A stretch of 35,468 nucleotides of DNA. Source: Pirellula staleyi DSM 6068 (GTDB lineage: Bacteria > Planctomycetota > Planctomycetia > Pirellulales > Pirellulaceae). The notes under the pieces were generated by a model. It searched no databases. It worked only from the letters and a program-made list of their open reading frames with translations, and was not told the DNA's origin. The first letter of the stretch is position 1, and the number at the start of each line of letters is the position of its first letter. The stretch is from NCBI GenBank assembly GCA_945900945.1, contig CAMDKL010000054.1:1-35468 (forward strand), written 5' to 3'. The position numbers and the translations under genes are program-made. Positions 8,687 to 17,178 of the stretch are shown one piece after another.

Positions 8687-8910
8687 TTTCTTCGTCGTTT
8701 GACAAATGGCCGTTTGCATCGCACTGAAATATTTGTTCCTTCAGCAATGACAACCGTGGGCTATCGCGCGGCAGCTAATGAATAATCCCGGATGCCGCTC
8801 AATGGCATTCACTTTAAACTTTTGCCACCTGCTTCGGGCTGCGTTTTAAGCGATTTCGCCAGCGAATTCGGGTCCGGGGATAGCGCTGGGCTCAGATGGT
8901 AGATTGCTTT

Positions 8911-9228
8911 TCATACACCCAGGCGACTTAGTATCAGTTTGTCGTCGGTGAGTCCTTGTACCTTCCAAATGCGCTCGCTGGTCGGCAGGTTGATTTTTAG
9001 ATTTCCATGCTCGACCGTCCAAATCCCGCTGCGGGATTGTCGACGATCGCTTGGCCCAGTCGTTTGGCCCTGGACGATTCCATCAGGCCTCAAATCGATT
9101 TCTTCGCGACCTCGTGACGGCGGGAACGCAAATGCGACGGGCCGATAAACGGACTCTGATTCCGTGTCTTCTTCGTGCGAGTGAATCCATTTCTGGCAAA
9201 GTATGCTCTGGTCGATTTCGTTTTGCAC
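8911..9228 (-). CDS. Small conserved hypothetical protein
   Basis: This 105-residue product starts with GTG nine bases after the stop codon of the M43 peptidase gene, so the two are probably cotranscribed. It contains WIHSHEEDTESESVYRP, FAFPPSRGREEIDLRPDG, a GPSDRR segment and GIWTVE, a spacing I associate with a family of uncharacterised single-domain proteins, probably a small beta-barrel. This recognition is from memory of the motif, not from a search. No signal peptide is visible. The function is unknown; its position suggests a partner or inhibitor of the protease, which is only an inference from gene order. Confidence 0.65.
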   Translation of the reverse strand: MQNEIDQSILCQKWIHSHEEDTESESVYRPVAFAFPPSRGREEIDLRPDGIVQGQTTGPSDRRQSRSGIWTVEHGNLKINLPTSERIWKVQGLTDDKLILSRLGV

Positions 9229-9237
9229 CGTGGATAT

Positions 9238-10179
9238 TTAAGAGGATAGGGATTTGCGAGGGCCTTCGAGGGTCGCATGCATTCTCGCGACCTGCCCAGC
9301 CGTAAACATGATCATCGTATCGTCATCAACATAATCCATGAAGTTCATAAACATGTCCCCTTGTGGTCCATTCGAACACGAAATATGAGGGAAAGTGGGT
9401 TTGCCATAGTTTGGCGTTTCCGAGTTGGGCGTGTCCGCCACAAGATCACTCCCACTGCAATCTTCCGTGTCTCCCCAGATGTGCCGAAGGTTTAAGAAGT
9501 GCCCGACCTCGTGAGTTGTGGTGCGTCCTTTGTTGAACGGCTTTCTCGCACTTCCAATTGTCCCAAAGGCGGAATTCAATATAACAACTCCGTCGCTCTT
9601 TTTAGGCCCACCGGGGAATTGAGCGTAACCAAGTATGCCACCGTTGAGTTGACATACCCAAATATTTAAGTAGCGGTCGGCTGGCCAAACGTTTGCTCCT
9701 CCACTTGTGTCGAACTTGACTTTGTCATCGTCCTCGAATCCGCTCTGTGTGGTTGCGGTTCGAGTAATACCATCCGTCGGCTTTCCGGTAGGATCCTTGG
9801 TTGCTAGCGCGAATTCGATCATCGGATCGATGACCAGTCCTTTCCAAGCTTCAGGCGTATTGGATCGATCAGGGTTCTTGGATCGAAAGTCTTGGTTGAG
9901 GGCCTTGATCTGGCTTGCAATTTGTGACTTGGAAATGTTCTGCGAAGTATTTTGGTATACCACGTGAACCACTACGTTGATTTTATAGGGAGTCGTACGT
10001 GCGACCATCGCGATGCGCAACCGGCTCCGCATGTTGCGTTCAAACTCAACCATATTCATTCTAAAAGCTGGCTCGGATTCGAGCAGCCACTGGTGAACTT
10101 GCATCGCACCGCACATGCGACGCGGTGCTTGATCATTCGTGTCATTTTCCGTTTCCGTTTGTTTCTCTCGCTTTGCCAT
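9238..10179 (-). CDS. Zinc metalloprotease of the M43 (pappalysin/cytophagalysin) family
   Basis: The 313-residue protein is a metzincin-type endopeptidase. The zinc motif HEVGHFLNLRHIWGD supplies H223, E224, H227 and H233, and MNFMDY (M281) is the Met-turn. INVVVHVVYQNTSQNISKSQ and DRYLNIWVCQLNGGILGYAQ are typical upstream M43 strands, and Cys residues flank the active site as in secreted members. The start is firm, since GAGGAG lies seven bases before the ATG. The N terminus (MAKREKQTETENDTNDQ) is charged with no signal peptide, which is unusual for this mostly secreted family. The N-terminal ~60 residues may be a propeptide or cytoplasmic segment. The gene is divergent from the menaquinone operon. 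Confidence 0.93.
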   Translation of the reverse strand: MAKREKQTETENDTNDQAPRRMCGAMQVHQWLLESEPAFRMNMVEFERNMRSRLRIAMVARTTPYKINVVVHVVYQNTSQNISKSQIASQIKALNQDFRSKNPDRSNTPEAWKGLVIDPMIEFALATKDPTGKPTDGITRTATTQSGFEDDDKVKFDTSGGANVWPADRYLNIWVCQLNGGILGYAQFPGGPKKSDGVVILNSAFGTIGSARKPFNKGRTTTHEVGHFLNLRHIWGDTEDCSGSDLVADTPNSETPNYGKPTFPHISCSNGPQGDMFMNFMDYVDDDTMIMFTAGQVARMHATLEGPRKSLSS

Positions 10180-10331
10180 AAATTGCTCCTCGGTTTTAAC
10201 GTTGGGAATTGCGATTTGGGTAGAATAGGCTTAGATACCACAATAGTTTGAATCCCTTGCCTAAGCCACAGTTAAGGCTCCTGGGAAAATGCGGTCATTG
10301 CGTAAGCAATGTTTTTCCCGAGGAATTGACC

Positions 10332-11090
10332 ATGAGCTATGCTCAAACGACCGAAAAACCGAGTATTATCAATCCCAAAATGCTAGACAAGTCCGGCGAT
10401 CGAGTGCGACAAATGTTCGCAGAAATTGCCCCTCGTTACGATTTGATGAATCATGTCCTGTCGCTCAACATCGACACGCACTGGCGAGCAAAAACCCTAC
10501 GAATTCTCAAATTAAGAGCAGGTCCGCCGGTCCTTGACGCCTGTACTGGAACCGGTGATTTAGCAATTTCCATGGCCCGATCCCTCGGGAAAGAAACGAC
10601 CATCGTTGGGAGCGATTTTTGCAGTGAAATGCTCCAGCTCGCCCGCGAAAAACGAGCACGCAAATTGCCCCTACATCTTCAGGTCGAGTTTATCGAAGCG
10701 GATACGCAAGATCTGCCGTTCCCGGAAAATCATTTCCAGGCCGTGACCGTCGCCTTCGGACTTCGCAACGTTGCCGTTACCGAAAAGGGACTTTCCGAGA
10801 TGAGGCGAGTCTGCAAAAAGGGAGGCCAAGTCGCCGTGCTGGAATTTTCAAAGCCAACAGTTTTCGGACTGCGTCATCTCTACAACGCTTACTTCAAACA
10901 CGTTCTGCCCCGGGTCGGCCAAAGCATGTCTAAGAACAAACAATCGGCCTACGAGTACTTACCACAAAGCGTTCAAGAATTCCCGAGCGGCGAAGCGTTG
11001 GCGATCCTGATGCGACAAGCCGAGCTAACCGACATCCAATTGCATCCCATGACCTTGGGTGTCGTAACCCTCTACGTGGGTACCAAATGA
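10332..11090 (+). CDS. menG: Demethylmenaquinone methyltransferase MenG/UbiE
   Basis: This SAM-dependent enzyme makes the last methylation in menaquinone synthesis. The 252-residue product shows VRQMFAEIAPRYDLMNHVLS near the N terminus, the SAM-binding loop VLDACTGTGDLA, FCSEMLQLAREK, and AVTVAFGLRNV with the family's FGLRN block. The C terminus, GVVTLYVGTK, is also typical. The ATG at 10332 has GAGGAAT about seven bases upstream, and an upstream frame extension to 10248 is not conserved. It is the first gene of a plus-strand operon: the stop overlaps the ubiX start by four bases (ATGA). Confidence 0.96.
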   Translation: MSYAQTTEKPSIINPKMLDKSGDRVRQMFAEIAPRYDLMNHVLSLNIDTHWRAKTLRILKLRAGPPVLDACTGTGDLAISMARSLGKETTIVGSDFCSEMLQLAREKRARKLPLHLQVEFIEADTQDLPFPENHFQAVTVAFGLRNVAVTEKGLSEMRRVCKKGGQVAVLEFSKPTVFGLRHLYNAYFKHVLPRVGQSMSKNKQSAYEYLPQSVQEFPSGEALAILMRQAELTDIQLHPMTLGVVTLYVGTK

Positions 11091-11782
11091 CGTCCCAATC
11101 CACGTTGGAACACCCGTTGGTCTTGGCCATTACAGGTGCCAGTGGCGCTGTATACGCTGCACGTCTGCTCCAGTGTTTGTGTGATGCCCAAGTTCCCGTT
11201 CATCTTGTGATGAGCCCATCCGCCGCAACCGTCATTCAGCAGGAGCTTCAACTCGAACTTGGGCCGAAGCGGGACCGCATCGATTTGTTGTTGAAATACT
11301 GTTGGCCGGATCTGAAAACGCAAGATCAATGGCGGCCAAGATCCGCTCAGCAGGTTTCAAAGTATTTGGAGTACATTACGATTCATGACTACCAAAACTA
11401 CATGACACCCATTGCAAGTGGATCTTTTTTAACGCGGGGTATGGTCATCTGTCCTTGCTCGGGAGCGACACTTTCTGGCGTCGTTCATGCCGCTGGCAAC
11501 AACCTGATTCAACGCGCTGCAGATGTTCACCTCAAAGAACATCGAAAATTGATTCTGGTCCCGCGTGAAACTCCGATGAGTGTCTTCCAATTGGAGAACA
11601 TGCAACGGGCTGCGCAAGCGGGTGCAGTGGTTCTGCCCGCCATGCCCGGCTGGTACCACAATGTCCGTTCGGTCGTCGACTTGATCGATTTTATCGTTGC
11701 GAGAATTTTAGATCACTTGCAAGTTCCAAATACCCTCATGGAGCGTTGGGCTGAGAATCCAGGACTAGGAGCGGATGAATGA
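11087..11782 (+). CDS. ubiX: Flavin prenyltransferase UbiX
   Basis: UbiX joins a dimethylallyl group to FMN to make prenyl-FMN, the cofactor of UbiD-type decarboxylases. The 231-residue product starts with LVLAITGASGAVYAARLLQ (FMN-binding loop), has VMSPSA, and then SGSFLTRGMVICPCSGATLS, the conserved SGS/CPCS region. LILVPRETPMS and VVLPAMPGWYH are the C-terminal family blocks. The start overlaps the menG stop and its own stop overlaps the ubiA start (ATGA at both ends), implying coupled translation. In futalosine-route bacteria a UbiX/UbiD pair decarboxylates a naphthoate intermediate; no UbiD gene lies in this window. Confidence 0.95.
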   Translation: MTSQSTLEHPLVLAITGASGAVYAARLLQCLCDAQVPVHLVMSPSAATVIQQELQLELGPKRDRIDLLLKYCWPDLKTQDQWRPRSAQQVSKYLEYITIHDYQNYMTPIASGSFLTRGMVICPCSGATLSGVVHAAGNNLIQRAADVHLKEHRKLILVPRETPMSVFQLENMQRAAQAGAVVLPAMPGWYHNVRSVVDLIDFIVARILDHLQVPNTLMERWAENPGLGADE

Positions 11783-12762
11783 GTAGCACATCCGTCGTGG
11801 GAACCGATAAAATCCGTTGGCTCACCATTTCAACGCACTACATGCAGTTGATCCGGTTTAGCCACACCCTTTTCGCGCTGCCATTTGCCTTGCTCGCAAC
11901 CGCTTGGGCATATGTGATTCCTCTGCCTGGAAGCAATACCAACGTCGCTGCAAGTGAAACCCAACACTATTTGGCTCTTCGATGGCAATCGTTAGTCGGA
12001 ATCTTACTTTGCATGATCACCGCCCGCAGTTTTGCGATGGCTATGAATCGATTGTTGGATCATGGTTGGGATGGTGAAAACCCACGGACAGCTTCTCGAC
12101 ACTTGCCCGCAAAGATATTGTCCCGTTCGAGTGTAGGTTGGTTCAGTGCCGGCTGTGCTGTTGCGTTTGCTGCCTCGTGCTGTTTGTTCTTGCCAAATGT
12201 GTTGCCGATCCTTCTGTGCATCCCTGTGTTAGGTTTCTTAGCTGGCTATAGTCTTGCCAAACGGTTTACGAACCTTGTTCATTTTTGGCTTGGAACTGCC
12301 TTGATGCTAGCCCCGGTTTGCGCTTGGATCGCGTTGCGTGGTGAAAGCGTGCAGACGAATCCATTTGATATTTTGCCAGCCCTGACGCTGGGGATCGTTG
12401 TTTTTCTATGGGTCTCAGGCTTCGACATCATTTATTCGTGCCAGGACGTCGACTACGATCGCCGCGCTGGTCTGTTTAGCATCCCGGCGTGGCTTGGTGT
12501 CCGAAACGCTTTACGCGTGGCGGCGATTTGCCATGCTGCAATGTGGTACGTAGCCCTATCGTTGAGTTTCGCACTGCCATCGTTATCGCTCGGCTGGCTT
12601 TTTCGGGCGACTGTAGTCGTTATTGGCGGTTTGCTTATTTACGAACACAGCGTGATATCCGACAAATCACTTTCTAGAATGCAATTGGCCTTTTTTCAGT
12701 TGAATTCGACTATCAGCGTTTTGTTTCTCGTCGTGGGAACGATCGACGCTTATTGGCGATGA
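11779..12762 (+). CDS. mqnP: UbiA-family polyprenyltransferase, probable MqnP-type menaquinone enzyme
   Basis: The 327-residue polytopic membrane protein has eight to nine hydrophobic segments. The first Asp-rich motif is MNRLLDHGWDGENPRTASR and the second is DIIYSCQDVDYDRRAGLFSIP, both standard for UbiA enzymes that bind a prenyl diphosphate through magnesium. Attachment of the polyprenyl tail to a 6-naphthoate-type acceptor is inferred from the company of mqnE, ubiX and menG. The Asn in place of a second charged residue in GENPRT is usual for this subfamily. Translation overlaps the ubiX stop. A 52-base gap follows before mqnE. Confidence 0.92.
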   Translation: MSSTSVVGTDKIRWLTISTHYMQLIRFSHTLFALPFALLATAWAYVIPLPGSNTNVAASETQHYLALRWQSLVGILLCMITARSFAMAMNRLLDHGWDGENPRTASRHLPAKILSRSSVGWFSAGCAVAFAASCCLFLPNVLPILLCIPVLGFLAGYSLAKRFTNLVHFWLGTALMLAPVCAWIALRGESVQTNPFDILPALTLGIVVFLWVSGFDIIYSCQDVDYDRRAGLFSIPAWLGVRNALRVAAICHAAMWYVALSLSFALPSLSLGWLFRATVVVIGGLLIYEHSVISDKSLSRMQLAFFQLNSTISVLFLVVGTIDAYWR

Positions 12763-12814
12763 TTCAACAATTCTCAGCCTTTCCAACATTTGCTCCAACA
12801 TTTCCATTCCAATC

Positions 12815-14002
12815 ATGAGTAGCCTCAACGTACGAGATCGATTGCGTTCCATTCGAGACAAAGTGGAACAGGGTGGTCGTCTCCATTTGGACGAAGGAAT
12901 TTTTCTTTATTCTCCCGAAGTGCCCCTGCACGAAGTGGGGGAACTTGCGAACTACGTCCGCGAGAAGATCAATGGCAACGTCGGTTACTACAACATCAAT
13001 ACGCACCTAAACCCAACGAACGTGTGCGTGTATCGCTGTCGCTTTTGTGCTTTCCGTTCGGATCTTCGCGACCCAAAAGGGTACGCGATGAGCGACGAAC
13101 AGATTCTGCATCGCGGTCAAGAAGCGGTCGACAACGGCTGCACCGAGATGCATATCGTGGGCGGCTTGCACCACAAACTCGGCTACGACTGGTATCGCGG
13201 CATGATTGAGAAGCTGCATACGGCATTCCCAAAACTGCACCTCAAGGGTTGGACGGCAGTCGAGATCAACTGGTTCGAATTCTTGACCAAGATGACGTCC
13301 AAAGAAATTCTTCAAGACTTGAAACGGGTCGGACTCGGTAGCATGCCAGGCGGCGGAGCGGAGATCTTTCATCCCGAAGTTCGCGATCAACTTTGCGAAC
13401 ACAAAGCCAACTCGCACAAATGGCTTGAAATTCATCAAGCGGCACACGAAATCGGCTTGAAAACGAATTGCACGATGCTCTACGGACACGTCGAGCAAGC
13501 GTATCACCGCATCGATCACTTGTTGCGACTGAGAGAACTGCAAGACAAGACGGGTGGCTTCCAAACGTTTATTCCGTTGGCATTTCATCCAGAGAACACC
13601 AAGCTGTCGCATCTCAAAAAGCCGTCGGCCTTGATGGACTTGCGCACGATGGCGATTTGCCGATTGATGCTGGATAACGTTCCTCACATCAAAGCCTATT
13701 GGATCATGCTGGGGATTGGCACGGCTCAGACAGCACTCGCTTATGGTGCGGACGACATCGACGGGACGGTGCGGCACGAGCTGATTTATCACGATGCGGG
13801 CGCGACGACTCCCGAGATGCTAAACGTGGAGCAGATAAAGCACTTGATCGTCGAGGCTGGTAGAGAGCCGGTGGAAAGAGACACGGTTTACCACCATATC
13901 CATCGCAACCCCGACAATTTCCAAGACTGGACCGTTGGCGAGGAATGTAGCCAATCGCTAGGCGATCATTTCAGTTCCGCAACCCCTGCGTCGCTCTTTT
14001 AA
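12815..14002 (+). CDS. mqnE: Aminofutalosine synthase MqnE (radical SAM)
   Basis: MqnE joins SAM to 3-[(1-carboxyvinyl)oxy]benzoate, giving aminodeoxyfutalosine, an early step of the futalosine menaquinone route. The 395-residue product shows NTHLNPTNVCVYRCRFCAF with the radical-SAM CxxxCxxC cluster, MSDEQILHRGQEAVDNGCTE, HIVGGLHHKLGYDWYRG and SMPGGGAEIF, all strong MqnE/MqnC-type blocks; HHKLGYDWY and EINWFEFLTK favour MqnE. A C-terminal segment after the family core (residues about 375-395) is Ser rich. It is the last gene of the operon. A perfect 23-bp palindrome begins ten bases after the stop. Confidence 0.95.
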   Translation: MSSLNVRDRLRSIRDKVEQGGRLHLDEGIFLYSPEVPLHEVGELANYVREKINGNVGYYNINTHLNPTNVCVYRCRFCAFRSDLRDPKGYAMSDEQILHRGQEAVDNGCTEMHIVGGLHHKLGYDWYRGMIEKLHTAFPKLHLKGWTAVEINWFEFLTKMTSKEILQDLKRVGLGSMPGGGAEIFHPEVRDQLCEHKANSHKWLEIHQAAHEIGLKTNCTMLYGHVEQAYHRIDHLLRLRELQDKTGGFQTFIPLAFHPENTKLSHLKKPSALMDLRTMAICRLMLDNVPHIKAYWIMLGIGTAQTALAYGADDIDGTVRHELIYHDAGATTPEMLNVEQIKHLIVEAGREPVERDTVYHHIHRNPDNFQDWTVGEECSQSLGDHFSSATPASLF

Positions 14003-14012
14003 ATAAAGCCAA

Positions 14013-14076
14013 TGTGGCCGATCGCTCCGCGATCGGAATAGCAATCTAGGAAACGATCGCGGAGCGATCGGCCACA
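14013..14076. repeat. Perfect 23-bp palindrome, probable bidirectional terminator (family A)
   Basis: The arms at 14013-14035 (starting TGTGGCCGATCGCTCCGC) and 14054-14076 are perfectly complementary over 23 bp around an 18-nt loop. The element sits between convergent genes, ten bases after the mqnE stop and immediately next to the stop of the deacylase-racemase gene. It shares the core GATCGCTCCGCGATC with the inverted repeat at 5524-5624. No long T-tract follows on either side. Confidence 0.9.
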
Positions 14077-17000
14077 CTATTGACTCGGCACTGCGGTCCA
14101 AATGTTAGGGCAGTGGTTTTTCAATAACTCAGTTAGGCTCGTCGGCAGAAGTTCACTCGTCAGCGGAACGTAGTACGTGTCCTCTTGCTCTGCTTTTCCG
14201 GCGATACGACCGTACTTGTACACACTGGTCAAACCTCCGTCGGCTGTTAACTTAGTCGAGGCAACCGATGGGGCTGGCACCGAAAGATAGATCCGTTCAA
14301 CTTGGGGTGGTTTTTTAGACTTGCCTCGAACCAACTGGCGTTTGATAAACAATTGGCGATAAAGCTGTTTCGCAGTCAATTGACCTGGATCGATCAACGT
14401 TACTTCTTCTGCAATTAAATCTCGATAGGGTTGCTGGCCACTCTTGTCTCGAAAGTCTCTCAATCGCGTCAAGCTCTGCGTGATGCGGGCGGCCTCGTAC
14501 GGAAAATGGGTGCAACCGAGTATCACCTTCTCAAGTGGTTGATTGGCGCCCGATTGGCGATAGCCCTCTACAAGCGTTGCAACATCGTATCGAACATAGT
14601 TTTCGACTGAATTCAGTCGCCATGTCTCAGGACGATCCTGTTCGCCTAGCAAACCCTTGGCCTCGAAACCATAGACGTTGGCCAGCGAAACTTCGATCGG
14701 TGCTCGCGAGTTGCCGACCGCAGGGCCTTGATATTCGGACTTGTTCGAACCTGTTTCGGAGGTCTGAGCAGCGTTATCAAGAAATGCTGAGTTCCCCTCG
14801 ATTGCACCCGCTAGCCCAAGACTACCTTGTTGCCAGACGACTGGGTTGCGTTTCCCGGCTAGCCCTGCCGCCCGCACGATGGCTCGAGGATAGGCGCCAC
14901 TACTACAAGTACCCAAAGTGGCCATGACTGCCACTGCGCTTGGCGGACCATTTGCGGGCAGGTCATGCACAAATGAATCGGCACCGGCCTCGACAACTCC
15001 CATCACCATCACCGGCAATTTCCAACGATCGACGGCCGCCCGAATATCCTCCAGACCGTAAGCCGTTGCCGTGTTGCACGCAATCACAATCGCTTTTACA
15101 GGTGGCTTGTCGAACAACGGTGCTTTCGCATTCGCGTTGGGCCAATAGCGATTGCCCAACAGAAAAATCGCGTCCTTCATGATCAGCTCGCGCAGATAGT
15201 CTTCCTTGCCTGCAGCCGAATAATTCCCGTAAGGCATGTTCGCTTGGTCACCGAGATAAACAAAGCGTTCATTCTGGAAGTCAGGTACGCCATCGGCGCC
15301 AGGTTGACCGTTGGTATTGTGATGCTGGTCATAGGTCAACAGAGTCTCAAGAACCGTCAAGCCTCCGACACCCGAATCAAAGACCCCTATCGGCAACGCC
15401 ACGAGACTTCTTTGGTAGCTTGCAAAGTCGATCGAGAAACTATCGCTCACTCCTTTCTTGGCCAATACAGTTTCAGCCAGTTGTGTTGCCGCCCAACCGG
15501 CGGATGCGCCTGAGGCTGGCGAGGTCGGCTCCGTTTTCGACAGGGCAGCCTTAGGCTCTTTCAGCGTCGTTTTCCGCAGTGCAGTTCCCGCCAGAGCACC
15601 GGTAGCTTGTCCCTCGTAAACGGCTGGTACACCCGCTACGAATACATAGCGTAAACCAGTCGGTGCATGAAAGGGTTCTTCGAACGTGGCCATATCCAAG
15701 AAAGACTTTGGATCAAAAACCGTAACGTCCGCGACCAGACCAGCCCGCAAGTATCCTCGATCGGTTAGCCCAATGATGTCCGCTGGCAATCCCGAAGAGC
15801 TCCTCACCGCTGCTGGCAGCGACAGGACGTTGAGTTCTTGTGCATAGACTCCAATTTTGCGTGGAAAGGTACCGAAAGATCGAGGGTGGGGCCGATCGGC
15901 GGACGGAATCTTTGCACCACCGTCGCTGGCGGTTGCAACCCAAGGTAAATGCATGGCCATCCGCACGTCTTGTTCGTCCATCCCAAAATTGACGACGCTC
16001 GCACCGCCCATTGTCTCGATTTCGAGAACAATAGCGGATAACTCCCGTTTCTCATCCGTCGCAATTTGTTCGAGTGTCTTGCCGACCCAATCGCGGCGTG
16101 CCTTGTACGATGCGATCAGTATCTTGCTCGATGACTTTAGTTTGTCCGCTACATCCGACTTTATTTTTGCAAAAGTCTCGGGTGCGGCCAAGCGTTTTGC
16201 GAGTTCGGAGCGTCCACCTTCGCGTGCCCAGTTGGGCAATAATGTGGCTTCCAAAGAGGTGCTCGAGGCCGCGTAGGGATACTGATCGGCGGTAACGACT
16301 TGTCCAGCTTCGCGAGCTTGTTCGATCAACTTTACCCCTAGGTGCAGACTTCCCCAAGCTTTCTTGCCACTCGCCTTGAGGTGTGACACGTGTACCGGCA
16401 AGGACGCTTCCTTACCGATCTTGATGATTTCCTGCAAACTATCGAGCAAACCAGTTCCTTCGTCACGAATATGGCTAGCGTAGATCCCACGGTGACGTCC
16501 GACGACCTTGGCGATCTCGATCAGCTCGTCTGTCTTGGAAAACATGCTTGGCACATAGATTAGCCCGGTTGACATCCCGAACACACCATCCTTCATAGCT
16601 TGCTCGGCCAATTTGCACATGCGATCGAGTTCGTCTGAAGTAGGCTCGCGGCGTTCCTTGCCCATGACTTGATCGCGAAGACTGCCGTGTGGCAGCAGGT
16701 GCGCGATGTGTGTTCCCGCACCTTGCTCGTCGACTTTACGTAGGTAGGCACCTGCATCAACAGGACCACTGCCGCAATTGCCGGTGACCACCGTAGTACA
16801 ACCCTGCACTAGGTAGTTGACATTGCCTCGCGTCTTGGGGTCTAAGATGGCCGAATCGCTATGGTTATGCAAATCGATGAAGCCTGGGCAGACAACTAAA
16901 CCAGCGCAATCAATGATCGTATCTGCATCGCCTGTCAACTGTCCAATGGCAATAATCAGGCCGGCCTTCATTCCGACGTCTGCAATTTGCGGATCGCTGC

Positions 17001-17151
17001 CGCTGCCATCCATCACCGTACCACCGCGAAGCAAGAGGTCAAATCTATCAGCGGGCTCTTGGCTGCGAAGTCTCAAGTCGCTGTCTACACTGCGAGTCAA
17101 CAGGAAACCGAGAAATAGCACGAAGCAAAAATACGATTTGGAGGTTCTCAT
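14077..17151 (-). CDS. Exported fusion: N-acyl-D-amino-acid deacylase + glutamate racemase
   Basis: A 1024-residue protein carries two enzymes. Residues about 1-25 form a signal peptide (SYFCFVLFLGFLL core). Residues about 38-525 are a D-aminoacylase-type amidohydrolase: HxH at H95/H97 in DLHNHSD, C126 in GNCGSG, H227 in SHIRDEG, H257 in VSHLKASG and D410 in ASDGG. An Ala/Lys/Pro/Thr-rich linker spans about 526-583. Residues about 585-1020 are a MurI-like racemase: FDSGVGG (D592, S593), YLGDQANMPYGN, ACNTATAYG (catalytic C692), VAVMATLGT and GCTHFP (C880), with insertions that make it longer than the usual 265 residues. The ATG at 17151 follows AGAGAG; a TTG two codons upstream is possible. 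It starts 27 bases after the glpF stop. Likely reaction: N-acyl-D-amino acid to free D-amino acid, then racemisation. Glutamate as substrate is inferred. Confidence 0.9.
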   Translation of the reverse strand: MRTSKSYFCFVLFLGFLLTRSVDSDLRLRSQEPADRFDLLLRGGTVMDGSGSDPQIADVGMKAGLIIAIGQLTGDADTIIDCAGLVVCPGFIDLHNHSDSAILDPKTRGNVNYLVQGCTTVVTGNCGSGPVDAGAYLRKVDEQGAGTHIAHLLPHGSLRDQVMGKERREPTSDELDRMCKLAEQAMKDGVFGMSTGLIYVPSMFSKTDELIEIAKVVGRHRGIYASHIRDEGTGLLDSLQEIIKIGKEASLPVHVSHLKASGKKAWGSLHLGVKLIEQAREAGQVVTADQYPYAASSTSLEATLLPNWAREGGRSELAKRLAAPETFAKIKSDVADKLKSSSKILIASYKARRDWVGKTLEQIATDEKRELSAIVLEIETMGGASVVNFGMDEQDVRMAMHLPWVATASDGGAKIPSADRPHPRSFGTFPRKIGVYAQELNVLSLPAAVRSSSGLPADIIGLTDRGYLRAGLVADVTVFDPKSFLDMATFEEPFHAPTGLRYVFVAGVPAVYEGQATGALAGTALRKTTLKEPKAALSKTEPTSPASGASAGWAATQLAETVLAKKGVSDSFSIDFASYQRSLVALPIGVFDSGVGGLTVLETLLTYDQHHNTNGQPGADGVPDFQNERFVYLGDQANMPYGNYSAAGKEDYLRELIMKDAIFLLGNRYWPNANAKAPLFDKPPVKAIVIACNTATAYGLEDIRAAVDRWKLPVMVMGVVEAGADSFVHDLPANGPPSAVAVMATLGTCSSGAYPRAIVRAAGLAGKRNPVVWQQGSLGLAGAIEGNSAFLDNAAQTSETGSNKSEYQGPAVGNSRAPIEVSLANVYGFEAKGLLGEQDRPETWRLNSVENYVRYDVATLVEGYRQSGANQPLEKVILGCTHFPYEAARITQSLTRLRDFRDKSGQQPYRDLIAEEVTLIDPGQLTAKQLYRQLFIKRQLVRGKSKKPPQVERIYLSVPAPSVASTKLTADGGLTSVYKYGRIAGKAEQEDTYYVPLTSELLPTSLTELLKNHCPNIWTAVPSQ

Positions 17152-17178
17152 CGTCAACTCTCTTTATCTTTGAGTCGG

